Source: an uncultured Clostridia bacterium
Lineage (GTDB): Bacteria; Bacillota; Clostridia; Christensenellales; Borkfalkiaceae
DNA: 8,606 nucleotides
Assembly: GCA_900557285.1 (NCBI GenBank)
Contig: USSJ01000037.1
Span: 1 to 8,606, forward strand
Direction of reading: 5' to 3'
Shown: positions 1-6,621 of the stretch, one piece after another
Numbering within the stretch: the stretch's first letter is position 1
Layout: every line of letters starts with the position of its first letter
The notes under the pieces: model-generated
Database searches by the model: none
Seen by the model: only the letters and a program-made list of their open reading frames with translations
What the model was told of the DNA's origin: nothing
Made by a program: the position numbers and the translations under genes

Positions 1-261
1 CACCAGAAACAAACCGCCCAGCAAAAAACCTACAAGCGCAGGGACAAAACTCCACTTCCCCCAGTCGCCCGCCCCTTCCATGGACGGAATAAGCAGCGAC
101 CACACAGACGCCGCGATCATAATGCCGGACGCAAATCCGAGAAACAGAGTGTTTACTTTTTCCGAGATGTCTTTTTTAAAAAACCAGACGACCGCACTCC
201 CCAACGTCGTCGCCGCAAAGATGACAAGAAAACCGATCACTGTCAGCAGCAAATGATTCAT
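1..261 (-). CDS. ZIP-family metal transporter (N-terminal part, runs off window)
   Basis: The first 87 codons of a membrane protein are present, and the gene continues past the left edge of the window. ZIP proteins move Zn2+ or related divalent metals across the cytoplasmic membrane. Three hydrophobic segments can be seen: about residues 3-27, 38-59 and 72-87. The second contains LGFASGIMIAASVWSLLIPS, which matches the G-F-A-x-G-x-M-x-A-A-S...L-x-P signature of bacterial ZIP proteins of the GufA/ZupT type. The metal-binding His/Glu helices of the family (TM4 and TM5) lie outside the window, so metal specificity cannot be judged. The start is the ATG at 261-259, with GGAG at 272-269, seven bases upstream. 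An exact-consensus promoter lies about 95 bases further upstream, and a terminator separates the gene from the SGNH gene before it, so it appears to be transcribed on its own. The family call is good. Its role as importer or exporter is open. Confidence 0.75.
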   Translation of the reverse strand, partial: MNHLLLTVIGFLVIFAATTLGSAVVWFFKKDISEKVNTLFLGFASGIMIAASVWSLLIPSMEGAGDWGKWSFVPALVGFLLGGLFLV

Positions 262-321
262 AACCTTTCTCCGCAACTTTTTATTGATCCGCGCTTACCG
301 CCGCGCTCTTTTGCATCGGCC

Positions 322-341
322 GTGCAAACTTTCTTTTGCAC
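322..341. repeat. Inverted repeat in the ZIP gene leader (7-bp arms)
   Basis: GTGCAAA at 322-328 and TTTGCAC at 335-341 form a perfect 7-bp inverted repeat with a 6-base spacer. It lies about 10-30 bases downstream of the expected transcription start of the minus-strand ZIP gene. It could be a repressor operator or an RNA hairpin in the leader. It does not resemble the A/T-rich Zur box. Function unknown. Confidence 0.4.
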
Positions 342-356
342 ACGCCTTGCCGCTCC

Positions 357-386
357 ATTATAACCGATACAAATCCGCGTTGTCAA
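357..386 (-). promoter_or_regulatory. Sigma-A promoter of the ZIP gene
   Basis: On the minus strand an exact TTGACA (386-381) is followed after 18 bases by an exact TATAAT (362-357). The predicted transcription start is near 350, which gives a leader of about 88 nt before the ATG at 261. It sits between the terminator of the preceding gene and the ZIP start, as expected for an independent transcription unit. Confidence 0.75.
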
Positions 387-484
387 GGCTCCCCCCGAAT
401 TTCATTTACCGCCGATACCGCCGTATTCAAAACGACACACGCGAGCCTATCTTATTGTCATAACACGGCTTATAGCAACGACCC

Positions 485-526
485 AAAAGATCTCCGCGGC
501 AGAAATAACTGCCGCGGAGATCTTTT
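485..526 (-). terminator. Intrinsic terminator after the first SGNH hydrolase
   Basis: Arms 485-502 and 509-526 are perfectly complementary over 18 bp around a 6-base loop (aaataa), with the G+C-rich core CCGCGGCAG/CTGCCGCGG. The stem ends in four T on either strand, so it could act in both directions. It begins 45 bases past the stop codon at 571 of the minus-strand SGNH gene and precedes the ZIP promoter, so its main role is to end the SGNH transcript. Confidence 0.85.
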
Positions 527-570
527 CAAATTTATTGCATTGTCTGCCGAGCGAAAAACGGCTTTGAAGA

Positions 571-1674
571 TCACTCTTCCGAAGCGTAATCCTCTGTAAA
601 TTCATTGCCGAGCAAAGCCGTGAGCACTGCCTGCGCATATACGCGTATGATAAAATCGTTCGGGTGATTGACGTTGTTACCCGTCATATCTCTGTAACGT
701 TTTCCCGCTTTCAGAAGCTCCCTGTGCAAAGATGTCATGGGCGCAAGCGCGCAAAAATCATTTTCTTCGGCAAGCTCTGCCAAAACTTTTTCAAACTGCG
801 GCTGCAACACGCACCAATTCGTTTCGACATTGGGAAGCATCGGAGAGATCAGGATAACATTGCCGTCGGCGATCTTTTGCCGATAACGGCCGATCATTTG
901 CCCGATCATCCCCTTATATTCTTCCAGACTCGTGCCGGGATCATTCATCCCGTATCCGATGATCAGAAGATCAGGCGCATAGGAAAGCACGTCTTTCTCA
1001 AAACGATCGACGCCCTGGCGGGTCGTCGTCCCGCCGATGGCAGTATTGGCAACTTCCAGCTCCACACGGTACTTATCCTGCAGATAATGAACCACCATTT
1101 CCGGCCAGCTTTCGCAATACGGCGAAGTATTTCCGCCGTAAATCGTTCCGCTCGCATTGCAGCCTACCGTAATGCTGTCTCCGAAAAACTCGATTCTGGC
1201 GTTCCCGGATCTGATCTTCCGAACGGCGTCCAAAAGATTCTGCGGCCGTCCGTCCATTCTGATCCCTTTCCACGCGTCCCCGTGCAAATATGTAACGGCG
1301 ATCTGACGGTTTGTAAATGTGTCCCCTTCGCCGTATTTGAGATAGCGGGTTCCTGCCTCGGCAGGGAAAATGCCCGCATTCACGCGCACCTCAATCGAAT
1401 CAGGCGTTTTACGGTAATATTCGTCAACTGCAAAAAACGGCATCGACGATCCCGAAAGGCGCTTTATCTTTTTTCCCTCCACGGCATAATCGATCCCTTC
1501 TTTATATTCGATATTCAAAGCGTAATTGCGGACAGAAAGGATCTTTGTCGGTTCATACAGCAAAGGAGCCGCATCCTCTTCGCCGACGTAAAGCGCGGTT
1601 TCATGATACATCACTCCCGGATACCATATCGGTTTCAGATAAGCCCGTCTGTCAAATTGTGTATCGTTTCGCAT
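571..1674 (-). CDS. SGNH/GDSL-family hydrolase, probable carbohydrate esterase, two-domain
   Basis: A complete 367-aa protein without signal peptide, so probably cytoplasmic. Residues 1 to about 155 look like a beta-rich accessory domain, and about 158-357 form an SGNH (Lipase_GDSL_2-like) domain. Block I is FFGDSITVG with nucleophile Ser167. Block II is AIGGTTT (Gly214/215). Block III is GYGMND with oxyanion Asn244. Block V is NNVNHPND with catalytic His337. The usual DxxH aspartate is Asn334, so the enzyme may work as a Ser-His dyad, as reported for some family CE2 acetyl esterases. A sandwich domain ahead of an SGNH domain is also CE2-like, but I cannot place it in CE2 with certainty. The ATG at 1674 has AAGGAG (1688-1683) eight bases upstream. 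Its nearness to a GH94 phosphorylase and a second SGNH enzyme suggests removal of acyl groups, probably acetyl, from oligosaccharides. That substrate is an inference. Confidence 0.85.
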   Translation of the reverse strand: MRNDTQFDRRAYLKPIWYPGVMYHETALYVGEEDAAPLLYEPTKILSVRNYALNIEYKEGIDYAVEGKKIKRLSGSSMPFFAVDEYYRKTPDSIEVRVNAGIFPAEAGTRYLKYGEGDTFTNRQIAVTYLHGDAWKGIRMDGRPQNLLDAVRKIRSGNARIEFFGDSITVGCNASGTIYGGNTSPYCESWPEMVVHYLQDKYRVELEVANTAIGGTTTRQGVDRFEKDVLSYAPDLLIIGYGMNDPGTSLEEYKGMIGQMIGRYRQKIADGNVILISPMLPNVETNWCVLQPQFEKVLAELAEENDFCALAPMTSLHRELLKAGKRYRDMTGNNVNHPNDFIIRVYAQAVLTALLGNEFTEDYASEE

Positions 1675-1814
1675 AATTTTTACTCCTTATTAAACGCCGA
1701 AATGAAACTTCACAAGGATACCGTCCCGCCCTTTTCCGTCCGCTTTCGGTTCCGCATTGAAAATCCGTAAACTTCCCGATCGAACGACACGCCGACCCGA
1801 TGATTTCTCAAACT

Positions 1815-1842
1815 ATTATACGCCTTTTAACGCATTTGTCAA
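1815..1842 (-). promoter_or_regulatory. Sigma-A promoter of the first SGNH hydrolase
   Basis: On the minus strand an exact TTGACA (1842-1837) and an exact TATAAT (1820-1815) are separated by 16 bases. The start would be near 1808, leaving a leader of about 130 nt before the ATG at 1674. I see no known riboswitch in that leader. The divergent gap 1675-1978 also holds the upstream region of the plus-strand SIMPL gene, where I could not find a convincing promoter. A 7-bp inverted repeat there (TTTGCCG 1908-1914, CGGCAAA 1942-1948) is widely spaced and of unknown meaning. Confidence 0.72.
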
Positions 1843-1978
1843 CAACACGCACAGGCAAATTTACGGCCGACGCATACAGACCGGATCGATCAAAACGCAA
1901 AGCCCGATTTGCCGAAGCGGATGAATAGAACAGGAAAAATGCGGCAAAATAAGAGAAATCTACCCGGAGGTTTGTTTT

Positions 1979-2629
1979 ATGAAGAAAAAATTTTTCCCGA
2001 TCCTCGCCATCCTGGCGTTGACCGCCGTTTTAGCAGGCAGTTCCTTATGCGTTTCCGCAGATACGCAGATCGGCAACGCCGCCCTGATCGTGACCGGTAC
2101 GGCGACCGTGGAAGCAAAGGCGGACCTTTGCACATTTTACGGAAGTATACGGACAATAGCGGACGATATGAATGCCGCCGAAAGCAAATGCGAAGAAATT
2201 GCGGCAAACGTGCGCGACGTTTTTTCCGAATACGGAACGCTGAGTGAATGCCGCTCCGATGTTTCCCCGATGTACGGACAGAACGGATACACGGCATCCA
2301 AATATTTTTCGTTTGAAACGGAAAAGACGGACAACCTTCCGCAGATCCGCGAAAAGCTGGCTCAAACCGGGCTGAATTGTATCGAAGGTACCGCATACAG
2401 TTGCAAAGACGATTCGCAGTACCGCATGCAGGCTTTGCAGCAGGCGATCGCCGACGCAAAAGAAAAGGCGGCAGCGCTGGGCGCCGTCGGAGAACTTGTA
2501 AGCGTAGAAGAAACCTGCTGTTATCCGAGCTGTTACGGACAGAACGGAAACGTCACCGAAAACCGCGTCGTCTTTACCGCCTCCGTGCGTGCGGTTTTCC
2601 GTACCAGGAAAACCGCCGAAAACGGCTGA
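1979..2629 (+). CDS. Exported SIMPL (DUF541) domain protein
   Basis: A complete 216-aa protein. Residues 1-27 are a classic Sec signal peptide: KKK, then a hydrophobic core, then SLCVSA, with likely cleavage after Ala27. Cys24 is not in a proper lipobox, because Leu precedes it. The mature part starts the SIMPL fold with ALIVTGTATVEAKADLCTFYG, cut here to IVTGTATVEAKADLC at about 37-51. This is the G-x-A-x-V-x-x-x-x-D pattern of the family. The later part, about 144-206, has the QALQQAIADAKEKAAALG helix and a final strand VVFTASVRAVF, also typical. The biochemical role of the family is not settled. The mature protein has eight cysteines (51, 71, 91, 134, 142, 180, 181, 185), unusual for an exported protein of this kind, and the string YGQNG occurs twice (99-103, 186-190). 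GGAGG at 1966-1970 lies eight bases before the ATG. It is transcribed away from the SGNH gene and converges on the GH94 gene. Confidence 0.85.
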   Translation: MKKKFFPILAILALTAVLAGSSLCVSADTQIGNAALIVTGTATVEAKADLCTFYGSIRTIADDMNAAESKCEEIAANVRDVFSEYGTLSECRSDVSPMYGQNGYTASKYFSFETEKTDNLPQIREKLAQTGLNCIEGTAYSCKDDSQYRMQALQQAIADAKEKAAALGAVGELVSVEETCCYPSCYGQNGNVTENRVVFTASVRAVFRTRKTAENG

Positions 2630-2795
2630 CGCCGCCCGCTTCGGACACGTCATTTTCCCTGAAAGGCGTCTTTCCGCAATCCCCCGTAAAAAAACTTGAA
2701 CGCCGCAGGGAAAAACTTCGTACACTAAAACGATCGGAAGATCCGTTTCTTTGCGGCATCTGAAGCATGATCCCCTGCCGCAAAAAACGCATTGA
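2630..2795. other. Non-coding stretch after the SIMPL gene, with one inverted repeat
   Basis: I see no gene here. The only clear structure is TTTGCGGCA (2750-2758) against TGCCGCAAA (2776-2784), a perfect 9-bp stem with a 17-base loop. It is not followed by a T run on either strand, so it is not a standard terminator. Together with the repeats and terminator that follow, it makes an unusually long gap (2630-2942) between two converging genes. Confidence 0.5.
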
Positions 2796-2846
2796 ATGAA
2801 AACGCATCAAGGATGAAAACACTTCAAGAATGAAAACGCACCTTTG
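2785..2846 (+). repeat. 17-nt tandem repeat, three copies plus a partial one
   Basis: Units start at 2796, 2813 and 2830, exactly 17 bases apart: ATGAAAACGCATCAAGG, then ATGAAAACACTTCAAGA, then ATGAAAACGCACCTTTG. A partial copy, AAAACGCATTGA, precedes them at about 2784-2795. The last unit forms the left arm of the terminator at 2833-2878, so the repeat and the hairpin overlap. Confidence 0.75.
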
Positions 2847-2878
2847 AAAGCCGTACGCTTTCAAAGGTGCGTTTTTTT
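2833..2878. terminator. Bidirectional intrinsic terminator between converging genes
   Basis: Arms 2833-2851 and 2857-2875 are perfectly complementary over 19 bp (ACGCACCTTTGAAAGC core) with a 5-base loop, cgtac. On the plus strand a run of seven T (2872-2878) follows. On the minus strand four T end the stem. It lies about 200 bases past the SIMPL stop and 65 bases past the GH94 stop at 2943, and can end both transcripts. Confidence 0.88.
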
Positions 2879-2942
2879 GCCCTGTATAATTTTTGTCGGA
2901 ACCTGAAACAAAATCACGGAAACTATCCGCCGTCCGAGTCCG

Positions 2943-5219
2943 TCAGAAACGCACCACGACTTCGCAGGACTTTTTATCTGTTGTGATCAGGTTGGAATTC
3001 AATTTTACGCCGTCCGCCCAAATGCCCTTCTCATCCGACCTTACGAAGCGGATCGTATAGAACGTACCCCTGAAATTCTTGCAAACCATGTATTCATTCC
3101 AACCGTCGATGTCTCTCGGCTGGACCCGAAGACCGCCGTATTCCGCCTTGACGCCGAGCAGATTTTCAAACCCTGCATGGATCAGCCAGGAAGGCGTTGC
3201 CGTAAACCAAGTATACAAATTCATTCCGAAACAGGGATGCTCCGGGCCATAATAAACGTTTCCGACGCAATACGGTTCGCTCGTCCTGCGCGAATCGCAG
3301 CTGTCCGAATGATTGGGCAAAATCCTCTGAATGGTATCCAATGCCTCGTCGAATCTACCGCAGGCGCAATCAGCCACGACTTTGAAAGACGCGGCGTGCA
3401 GATACACCGCGGAGTTGGAAAAAGTACCCGGCACGAGCCGTTGGATCCTACCGCACTTTCCGCCGTATTTTTTATAAGCGGGAGCATTCAAAAGCGGACC
3501 GTACATCGTCGCCAGATAGGTATGGATCGAACGGTACATTTTATCCGCCTGTTTTTGGTCGCTGTAAATTTCCGAAAAGATCGCCCAGGTCTGCGGATTG
3601 AGATATATTTTCCCCTCGTGGCAGGAATTTGCGCCGATCGGCTCATCGTCGATGAAGGCATAGGCGTACCAGTTTCCGTCCCAACCTACGCGGTTGACGA
3701 TCTCCTTATACTCGGCGGAGCGTTTTTTCAATGTCTCCGCGGCGGGGCGATCGCCGATCTGTTTCAAAAGTTCCGCGAGAAGGTTTTGACCGTGAAAGGC
3801 GGCGATCGTACCCCAGACCGTGGTCGCCTCGCCGTATTTATTGATGCCGGTCAGACCGTCCAGCCAATCCCCGGCCCGCATCAAAAGGAGTCCGTTTTTG
3901 CCGCGGGCGCGGTACAGATAATCATACGCCCGAAGGACATGTTCGATGACGGTATCTTTGCGTTCGCTCGCGTAATAGCCGATTTTTTCATGCAGTATAC
4001 CGAAATCTCCCGTTTCTTTGACGTAATCGGTCAGCGTGATTGCCGACCAGATGGGGCTGTCCATAAAATCGCGGTCGTCCAATTTTCCGCTGATCCTGTC
4101 GTACTGCCTGGGACAGCGCCCGTCCTCGTGCATCATGGACAGTGCCTCAAGCAGCCACTTTTTGCTCTTTTCGGGTTCGACCAGGAGATTGCCCCAGGTA
4201 TCCTGCAGGATGTCGCGGTACCCCATAATGCTGCAGCGGTTGTAACGCATGGTGAGATGAATCTGATTTTTCAGCCAGTAATTGAGAAAATACTGCAGGT
4301 TCTTATCCGGGAGAGTACAGCTGTTCGAAGCGTATATTTTTTCCCATTCGCGATTTACCTGATCCAGTTCCCGTTCAGCCGAATCCGCCGAAGAATATTT
4401 TCGGCAAAGCTGCGCGAGGCAGTCTTTGTCCTGTGTTTTGCAACCGCCCGCCGTTACGATTTCTTTTACGGGCTGACGGCCGATCTGTATCGTCTTGCGA
4501 AGCGTTGCGCGGCAAAAGAAAAATTCAGCACCCGTGTCCGCTTTTTCCGAGTAAAAATCCGTACTGACCGACGCTCCGCACCACGCAAAGACGGAACTCA
4601 AAGGATACTGTCCCCCGAAGCCTTCTTTTCGGGTATCCGCGAATACGGCGCCGTCTTTTACGGAAACATTCCGATCGTCGGCACTGTGCAAAGAGAGATC
4701 CACTGCCGCTTCCAGCACGATTTCCCGCTGATCCATCGAACGGAAAGACAGGATCCAGCATTCACAGCAGTCGTTTGACGGGACGAAAATCTGCCACGAA
4801 AAGGCAATATTTCCGACGCTTCCCTCATAGCAGACGCTCCCGCAATGCACGATGTATTTCAGATCTTCACAGTCGCGCAGAAGATCGTAAACTTTACCGT
4901 CCTTCTTGTCTGTCAGCAAAATCATGCGTTTGCCGTTCAGCTTGCGAAGCAGATAATCGGTTGTGGAATAATATTTTGTCAGACTCAGATCAGCCATTCC
5001 GTAAAACATATAACCGCTCCCGTCATTGGCGACCACCGAACCGAAATTGTCATTGACCAGGAAATTCAGCCATTGCCGCGGCGTATTTTTATCGTTTACG
5101 ATATACGCTTTCCCGTTTTCCGCAAATTCCCCGTATTTCTTTTCGAAATTATTATATTCCTCGTAAGATATATCGTACTGTGCTGTTTTGATAAAATATT
5201 GTGCTTTCGGATCGTTCAT
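2943..5219 (-). CDS. GH94-type inverting beta-glycoside phosphorylase
   Basis: A 758-aa protein with no signal peptide, close to the roughly 800-aa length of cellobiose/chitobiose phosphorylases. These enzymes cut a beta-linked disaccharide or oligosaccharide with phosphate, giving a sugar 1-phosphate. Family marks in order: N-terminal TPRQWLNFLVN (about 46-56; family TPRPW.N), GYRDILQD (333-340), DSPIW with YVKETGD, AGDWLDGL (449-456), where Asp454 matches the general-acid Asp of the DWND motif, KIYLNPQTWA (537-546), SNSAVYLHAASFK with phosphate-site His608, and TATPSW (673-678) before a C-terminal beta domain. The Asn of DWND is Leu453 here. The substrate cannot be read from sequence. An ATG at 5291 is possible by reading frame, but an exact promoter at 5272-5244 lies inside that extension. 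The ATG at 5219, with AGAGGG (5232-5227) seven bases upstream, is therefore preferred. The flanking esterases suggest use of acylated beta-glucan-like oligosaccharides, an inference. Confidence 0.88.
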   Translation of the reverse strand: MNDPKAQYFIKTAQYDISYEEYNNFEKKYGEFAENGKAYIVNDKNTPRQWLNFLVNDNFGSVVANDGSGYMFYGMADLSLTKYYSTTDYLLRKLNGKRMILLTDKKDGKVYDLLRDCEDLKYIVHCGSVCYEGSVGNIAFSWQIFVPSNDCCECWILSFRSMDQREIVLEAAVDLSLHSADDRNVSVKDGAVFADTRKEGFGGQYPLSSVFAWCGASVSTDFYSEKADTGAEFFFCRATLRKTIQIGRQPVKEIVTAGGCKTQDKDCLAQLCRKYSSADSAERELDQVNREWEKIYASNSCTLPDKNLQYFLNYWLKNQIHLTMRYNRCSIMGYRDILQDTWGNLLVEPEKSKKWLLEALSMMHEDGRCPRQYDRISGKLDDRDFMDSPIWSAITLTDYVKETGDFGILHEKIGYYASERKDTVIEHVLRAYDYLYRARGKNGLLLMRAGDWLDGLTGINKYGEATTVWGTIAAFHGQNLLAELLKQIGDRPAAETLKKRSAEYKEIVNRVGWDGNWYAYAFIDDEPIGANSCHEGKIYLNPQTWAIFSEIYSDQKQADKMYRSIHTYLATMYGPLLNAPAYKKYGGKCGRIQRLVPGTFSNSAVYLHAASFKVVADCACGRFDEALDTIQRILPNHSDSCDSRRTSEPYCVGNVYYGPEHPCFGMNLYTWFTATPSWLIHAGFENLLGVKAEYGGLRVQPRDIDGWNEYMVCKNFRGTFYTIRFVRSDEKGIWADGVKLNSNLITTDKKSCEVVVRF

Positions 5220-5243
5220 CCTTTTTCCCTCTGATTTTTTTAC

Positions 5244-5272
5244 ATTATAATCGACAAAAAAACCTTTGTCAA
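5244..5272 (-). promoter_or_regulatory. Sigma-A promoter of the GH94 phosphorylase
   Basis: On the minus strand exact TTGACA (5272-5267) and exact TATAAT (5249-5244) have the ideal 17-base spacing. The start is expected near 5237, only about 18 nt before the ATG at 5219. That fits the Shine-Dalgarno site at 5232-5227 and rules out the longer reading frame from 5291. Confidence 0.82.
5253..5270. promoter_or_regulatory. Candidate operator inside the GH94 promoter
   Basis: GACAAA (5253-5258) and TTTGTC (5265-5270) form a perfect 6-bp inverted repeat with a 6-base spacer, placed between and overlapping the -35 and -10 elements. A repressor bound here would block polymerase, as expected for a catabolic gene with a full-strength promoter. 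One arm partly coincides with TTGACA, so the symmetry may be chance. Confidence 0.35.
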
Positions 5273-5496
5273 TCTTATTTTCAAAAAACATTGCCGCCTT
5301 TTTAAAATCTGTCCCTCAATTTTGCACAAAATTTGCATACACGTACCTTTATTTTTGCGCACAAGGCAAGCTGACTCGAATTACGGATGAGCATTTTTGG
5401 GATGCGCACGCGGCTTTATGCAAAAGTTTTGTTTACCGAAGCATGGGGAGTGAAAGACGGAACAGCGGAAATGATTGCAGAAAAATGTAAATGTAC
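5273..5496. promoter_or_regulatory. Divergent control region between GH94 and second SGNH genes
   Basis: This stretch separates two divergent promoters. I see no convincing gene: short reading frames exist but lack ribosome sites and recognisable products. It holds several copies of a TTTGCAY-like heptamer: TTTGCAC 5321-5327, TTTGCAT 5332-5338, and ATGCAAA 5418-5424 (the reverse complement of TTTGCAT). Binding sites for a shared regulator are plausible but unproven. Confidence 0.4.
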
Positions 5497-5502
5497 TTGC
5501 AT
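5485..5502. promoter_or_regulatory. Imperfect 18-bp palindrome over the -35 of the second SGNH gene
   Basis: ATGTAAATGTACTTGCAT reads as ATGnAAnTnnAnTTnCAT, with 12 of 18 positions symmetric. It ends exactly on the -35 hexamer (5497-5502), a typical place for a repressor site. Its spacing does not fit a CcpA cre site, which is shorter with a CG centre. Confidence 0.4.
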
Positions 5503-5524
5503 TTTCGGAAGTTGATAGTATAAT
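5497..5524 (+). promoter_or_regulatory. Sigma-A promoter of the second SGNH hydrolase, abutting the ATG
   Basis: TTGCAT (5497-5502) and exact TATAAT (5519-5524) are 16 bases apart. Transcription would start about seven bases past the -10, at or next to the ATG at 5531. The mRNA may therefore have no leader. Confidence 0.6.
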
Positions 5525-5530
5525 AATAAC

Positions 5531-6592
5531 ATGGATATTCAGAAGACAGACAAAAATTTTAAGGTTACGACCGAAGAAAGCGAAAAGCCCTTGCGTTATT
5601 TTACGATACCGGACCGACATTTTGCTTTGTATGGTATTTTTTACGATAGCGAGCGCCGCTGTTTTTTGCGTATGCCGTACGAAAGGGCGAGATCGGTGAG
5701 TGAAGGCTGTTTACAGCTCAATGCACACACATCCGGCGGAAGGCTTCGTTTTTCAACCGATTCGGAATACATTTCCATCCGTGTCGCATGGAATTGTCTT
5801 ACCGATATGCCGCATATGCCGCGTACGGGCAGCAGCGGTTTTACGTTGATCGATGAAACGCAGGGACACAGATTCGTCACGACGTTCTGGCCGGACAAGG
5901 CAGATCGAGAGGGTTTTGAACGCACGGTCAGGACAGGAAGGACGGGGCTGCGCGACTATATTCTGTATTTTCCCCTCTATAATGACGTGATATCGGTTAC
6001 GCTGGGGCTGGATAAAAACTGCAGGGTCGGAAAAGGGAAAGCGTATCAAGACGTGCCGCCCGTGCTGTATTACGGATCTTCGATCACGCAGGGCGGATGT
6101 GCATCCCGCCCCGACAACTGTTACCCTGCGCTGATTTCTAAATGGACGAATACGGATTATCTCGATTTCGGGTTCAGCGGGAACGCCCTGGCCGAACAGG
6201 CAATGGCGGAATATCTTTGCGAGCTCCCCTGCAGTGCATTTGTATTCGACTACGATCATAATGCACCCAGCGCCGCTTATCTGGAGAAAACGCATCTGCC
6301 TTTTTATAAGTTATACCGAGCGGCGAGAAAAGATACGCCGATCCTGCTTGTGGGACGCCCGGACGGAGAACGCGATCCTGAAGAAAAACAGCGGGCGGAA
6401 ATAATCCGCCGCACCTTTCGCTACGCAAAAAGCTGCGGCGACAACAATATTTATCTCCTCGACGGGAAAGAACTGTTCAGGGCAAAAGACAGAGAAAACT
6501 GTACCGTAGACGGCACACACCCGAACGATCTCGGATTTTATAAAATGGCGCAGGCCGTCTGCCGACAACTGCTTCGGATGAAAATATTTTAA
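5531..6592 (+). CDS. SGNH hydrolase of the Lipase_GDSL_3 / GxDLY type
   Basis: A complete 353-aa protein with no signal peptide, so probably cytoplasmic. Residues from about 30 to 165 form a jelly-roll-like N-terminal domain (FALYGIFYD, LNAHTSGGRLRFSTDS, DYILYFPLYNDV). These resemble the domain that precedes Lipase_GDSL_3 esterases. The catalytic part follows from about 177: YYGSSITQGG with nucleophile Ser184 (GSS in place of GDS), FGFSGNA (Gly217), FDYDHNAP with oxyanion Asn244, and VDGTHPND with Asp327 and His330. The full triad is therefore present, unlike in the SGNH gene at 571-1674. The likely activity is ester cleavage, perhaps deacetylation of sugars, and the substrate is unknown. No Shine-Dalgarno site precedes the ATG, and the -10 box ends six bases before it. 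No obvious terminator follows. It is divergent from the GH94 gene, which suggests shared control. Confidence 0.85.
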   Translation: MDIQKTDKNFKVTTEESEKPLRYFTIPDRHFALYGIFYDSERRCFLRMPYERARSVSEGCLQLNAHTSGGRLRFSTDSEYISIRVAWNCLTDMPHMPRTGSSGFTLIDETQGHRFVTTFWPDKADREGFERTVRTGRTGLRDYILYFPLYNDVISVTLGLDKNCRVGKGKAYQDVPPVLYYGSSITQGGCASRPDNCYPALISKWTNTDYLDFGFSGNALAEQAMAEYLCELPCSAFVFDYDHNAPSAAYLEKTHLPFYKLYRAARKDTPILLVGRPDGERDPEEKQRAEIIRRTFRYAKSCGDNNIYLLDGKELFRAKDRENCTVDGTHPNDLGFYKMAQAVCRQLLRMKIF

Positions 6593-6621
6593 AAATTTCT
6601 CCTCTACATATTTCAAAATAT

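Noticed and set aside
1710..1757. 15-codon basic upstream reading frame in the leader of the first SGNH gene (minus strand)
   Set aside because: It has an ATG and a stop but no good Shine-Dalgarno site and no sign of conservation. A frame of this size is expected by chance.
664..1770. 368-codon plus-strand open frame opposite the first SGNH gene
   Set aside because: It mirrors a clearly coding SGNH gene, has no ribosome site, no recognisable domain and a composition expected from an antisense shadow.
2045..2725. 226-codon minus-strand open frame opposite the SIMPL gene
   Set aside because: The plus frame has a signal peptide, a strong ribosome site and SIMPL motifs. The minus frame has none of these.
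2750..2784. 9-bp hairpin after the SIMPL gene as a terminator
   Set aside because: There is no T run on either strand after the stem and the loop is long. The terminator at 2833-2878 is far stronger.
3177..4778. 533-codon plus-strand open frame opposite the GH94 gene
   Set aside because: The minus strand encodes all GH94 motifs. The opposite frame has no ribosome site or family resemblance and is a shadow.
5387..5515. 42-codon plus-strand reading frame between the divergent promoters, ending in KCKCTCIFGS
   Set aside because: No ribosome site, no recognised family, and it overlaps the operator-like palindrome and -35 of the next gene.
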